Below, in pieces: positions 62,806-64,000 of a stretch of DNA of 64,000 bases. Position 1 is the first letter of the stretch; every line of letters starts with the position of its first letter. The stretch is from NCBI RefSeq assembly GCF_036250675.1, contig NZ_CP109592.1, forward strand, positions 1-64,000. Reading direction: 5' to 3'. The translations under genes and the position numbers were made by a program. Origin of the DNA: Streptomyces sp. NBC_01689 (GTDB lineage: Bacteria > Actinomycetota > Actinomycetes > Streptomycetales > Streptomycetaceae). The notes under the pieces were generated by a model. It saw only the letters and a program-made list of their open reading frames with translations. It was not told where the DNA came from and searched no databases.

Positions 62806-64000
62806 ATGGGCAACGACAAGACAGAGATCCTCGACCTGGTACGCGAGTACCACCGCTCCAACGCGTCCTCGGGATTCGTGCCCGGGATCACGTCCGTCAT
62901 GGCCTCCGGTGCCGTCCTCGACGAGGACGACCGGGTCGCGCTGGTCGAGGCGGCCCTGGACATGCGGATCGCGGCCGGGCCGAGCTCGCGCAAGCTGGAA
63001 CGGGCGCTGGCCAAGTACTTCGGTCTGCGCAAGGCGCATCTGACGAACTCCGGTTCGTCGGCGAACCTGCTGGCGCTCAGCTCGCTCACCTCACCGCAGC
63101 TGGAGGACAGCCGTCTGGTGCCGGGCGACGAGGTGGTCACCGTGGCGGCCGGGTTCCCGACGACCGTCAACCCGATCATCCAGAACGGTCTGGTGCCGGT
63201 CTTCACCGACATCGAGATCGGCACGTACAACCCGACGCCGGAGCGGATCGAGCAGGCCATCGGTCCGCGGACGCGGGCCATCATGGTGGCGCACGCGCTC
63301 GGCAACCCGTACGCCGTGGAGGAGATCGCGCAGATCGCCGACGACCACGGCCTGTTCCTCATCGAGGACAACTGCGACGCGCTGGGCAGCACCTACAACG
63401 GCCGTCTCACCGGCACGTTCGGTGATCTGGCGACCGAGAGTTTCTACCCGGCGCACCACATCACGATGGGTGAGGGCGGGGTGGTCCTGACGGACAACCT
63501 GGCGCTGGCGCGCATCGTGGAGTCCATGCGCGACTGGGGCCGGGACTGCTGGTGCGAGCCGGCCGAGGACAACCGCTGCTTCAAGCGGTTCGAGCACCAG
63601 ATGGGGACGCTGCCGGCCGGCTACGACCACAAATACATCTTCTCGCACGTGGGTTACAACCTGAAGTCGACCGACGTGCAGGCGGCGCTGGGTCTGCAGC
63701 AGCTGACGCACATCGACGAGTTCGGCAAGGCCCGGCGTCACAACTGGGCGCGGCTGCGGGAGGGGTTGGACGGTCTTCCGCACCTGGTGCTGCCGGAGGC
63801 GACCCCGGGCAGCGATCCGAGCTGGTTCGGTTTCGCCATCACCGTGGTGCCGGGGGCGCCGTTCGCGCCGGGCGCGCTCATCGACCACCTGGAGTACAGC
63901 AAGGTGGCCACCCGGCGTTTCTTCGCGGGCAACCTCACCCGCCACCCGGCCTACGAGGGGCAGAAGTTCCGGGTCAGCGGTCCGCTGACCAACAGTGACA
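62806..64000 (+). CDS. E1/RfbH-type PMP- and [2Fe-2S]-dependent sugar 3-dehydrase (partial)
   Basis: The gene runs off the window; the first 398 codons are present. It belongs to the DegT/DnrJ/EryC1 fold but has SFYPAHHITMGEGG, in which His217 replaces the PLP lysine, the hallmark of CDP-6-deoxy-4-hexulose 3-dehydrase (E1, RfbH) and SpnQ. Cysteines at 190, 248, 250 and 258 reproduce the C-X57-C-X-C-X7-C iron-sulfur pattern exactly. The product would be a 3-deoxy-4-keto sugar or related deoxygenated compound. ATG 62806 follows GGGAGG. Remaining sugar genes are expected to the right. Confidence 0.92.
   Translation, partial: MGNDKTEILDLVREYHRSNASSGFVPGITSVMASGAVLDEDDRVALVEAALDMRIAAGPSSRKLERALAKYFGLRKAHLTNSGSSANLLALSSLTSPQLEDSRLVPGDEVVTVAAGFPTTVNPIIQNGLVPVFTDIEIGTYNPTPERIEQAIGPRTRAIMVAHALGNPYAVEEIAQIADDHGLFLIEDNCDALGSTYNGRLTGTFGDLATESFYPAHHITMGEGGVVLTDNLALARIVESMRDWGRDCWCEPAEDNRCFKRFEHQMGTLPAGYDHKYIFSHVGYNLKSTDVQAALGLQQLTHIDEFGKARRHNWARLREGLDGLPHLVLPEATPGSDPSWFGFAITVVPGAPFAPGALIDHLEYSKVATRRFFAGNLTRHPAYEGQKFRVSGPLTNSD

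Overview
The window looks like the left end of a linear Streptomyces replicon (chromosome arm or large linear plasmid). The DNA is very GC-rich, with GTG and TTG starts and strong GGAGG ribosome sites. The first ~180 bases are a dense run of small hairpins typical of a Streptomyces telomere. A large DEAH helicase with helicase-associated repeats, of the kind found next to Streptomyces telomeres (TtrA-like), follows directly. At 40.1-42.7 kb a minus-strand operon (XRE regulator, then a Tap-like protein, then a Tpg-like protein) has the layout of the telomere-binding and terminal-protein operon, but the proteins do not look like the archetypal S. coelicolor pair. Telomere plus helicase plus this operon is the most coherent system I see, and it may be a little-described telomere class.

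From 3 to 45 kb is accessory DNA: a SnoaL-like protein, two phosphotransferases, an IS110 element that split a repeated hairpin, a replication-relaxation protein, an MFS exporter, a HEAT-like gene between ~45-bp inverted repeats with no transposase, an IS5 element with a small passenger gene, a large secreted RHS toxin with candidate immunity genes, small actinobacterial plasmid-type membrane proteins, a pentapeptide-repeat protein, and a phage-like block (HTH protein, frameshifted zinc-finger protein, C5 DNA methyltransferase) with a shared upstream motif. At 31.8-32.5 kb lies a striking non-coding structure: two ~130-bp inverted arms, each containing nested palindromes, around a repeat-rich 453-bp core. 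A serine recombinase, a fragment of a second copy, secreted proteins and several gene remnants (helicase, HEAT-like gene, IS5 transposase) complete the region. Decay, duplication and insertion are frequent, as expected near a telomere.

From about 45 kb to the right edge the gene set is that of a specialised-metabolite cluster: an FGGY sugar kinase, a LysR-type effector domain without its DNA-binding part, a GNAT acetyltransferase, a TrpB-like PLP enzyme, an EamA exporter, a LuxR regulator, and a tight run of adenylation enzyme, carrier protein, ectoine-synthase-like cupin, acyl-CoA-dehydrogenase-like oxidase, transglutaminase-like protein, an unknown protein, MTA/SAH nucleosidase and SAM synthetase. 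A BAHD-type acyltransferase on the opposite strand and a PMP/iron-sulfur sugar 3-dehydrase (E1/RfbH type), cut by the window edge, follow. I infer that an amino acid is activated, loaded on the carrier, oxidised and condensed without a classical condensation domain, with heavy SAM use and probably a deoxysugar or acyl decoration. The product cannot be named from this window.
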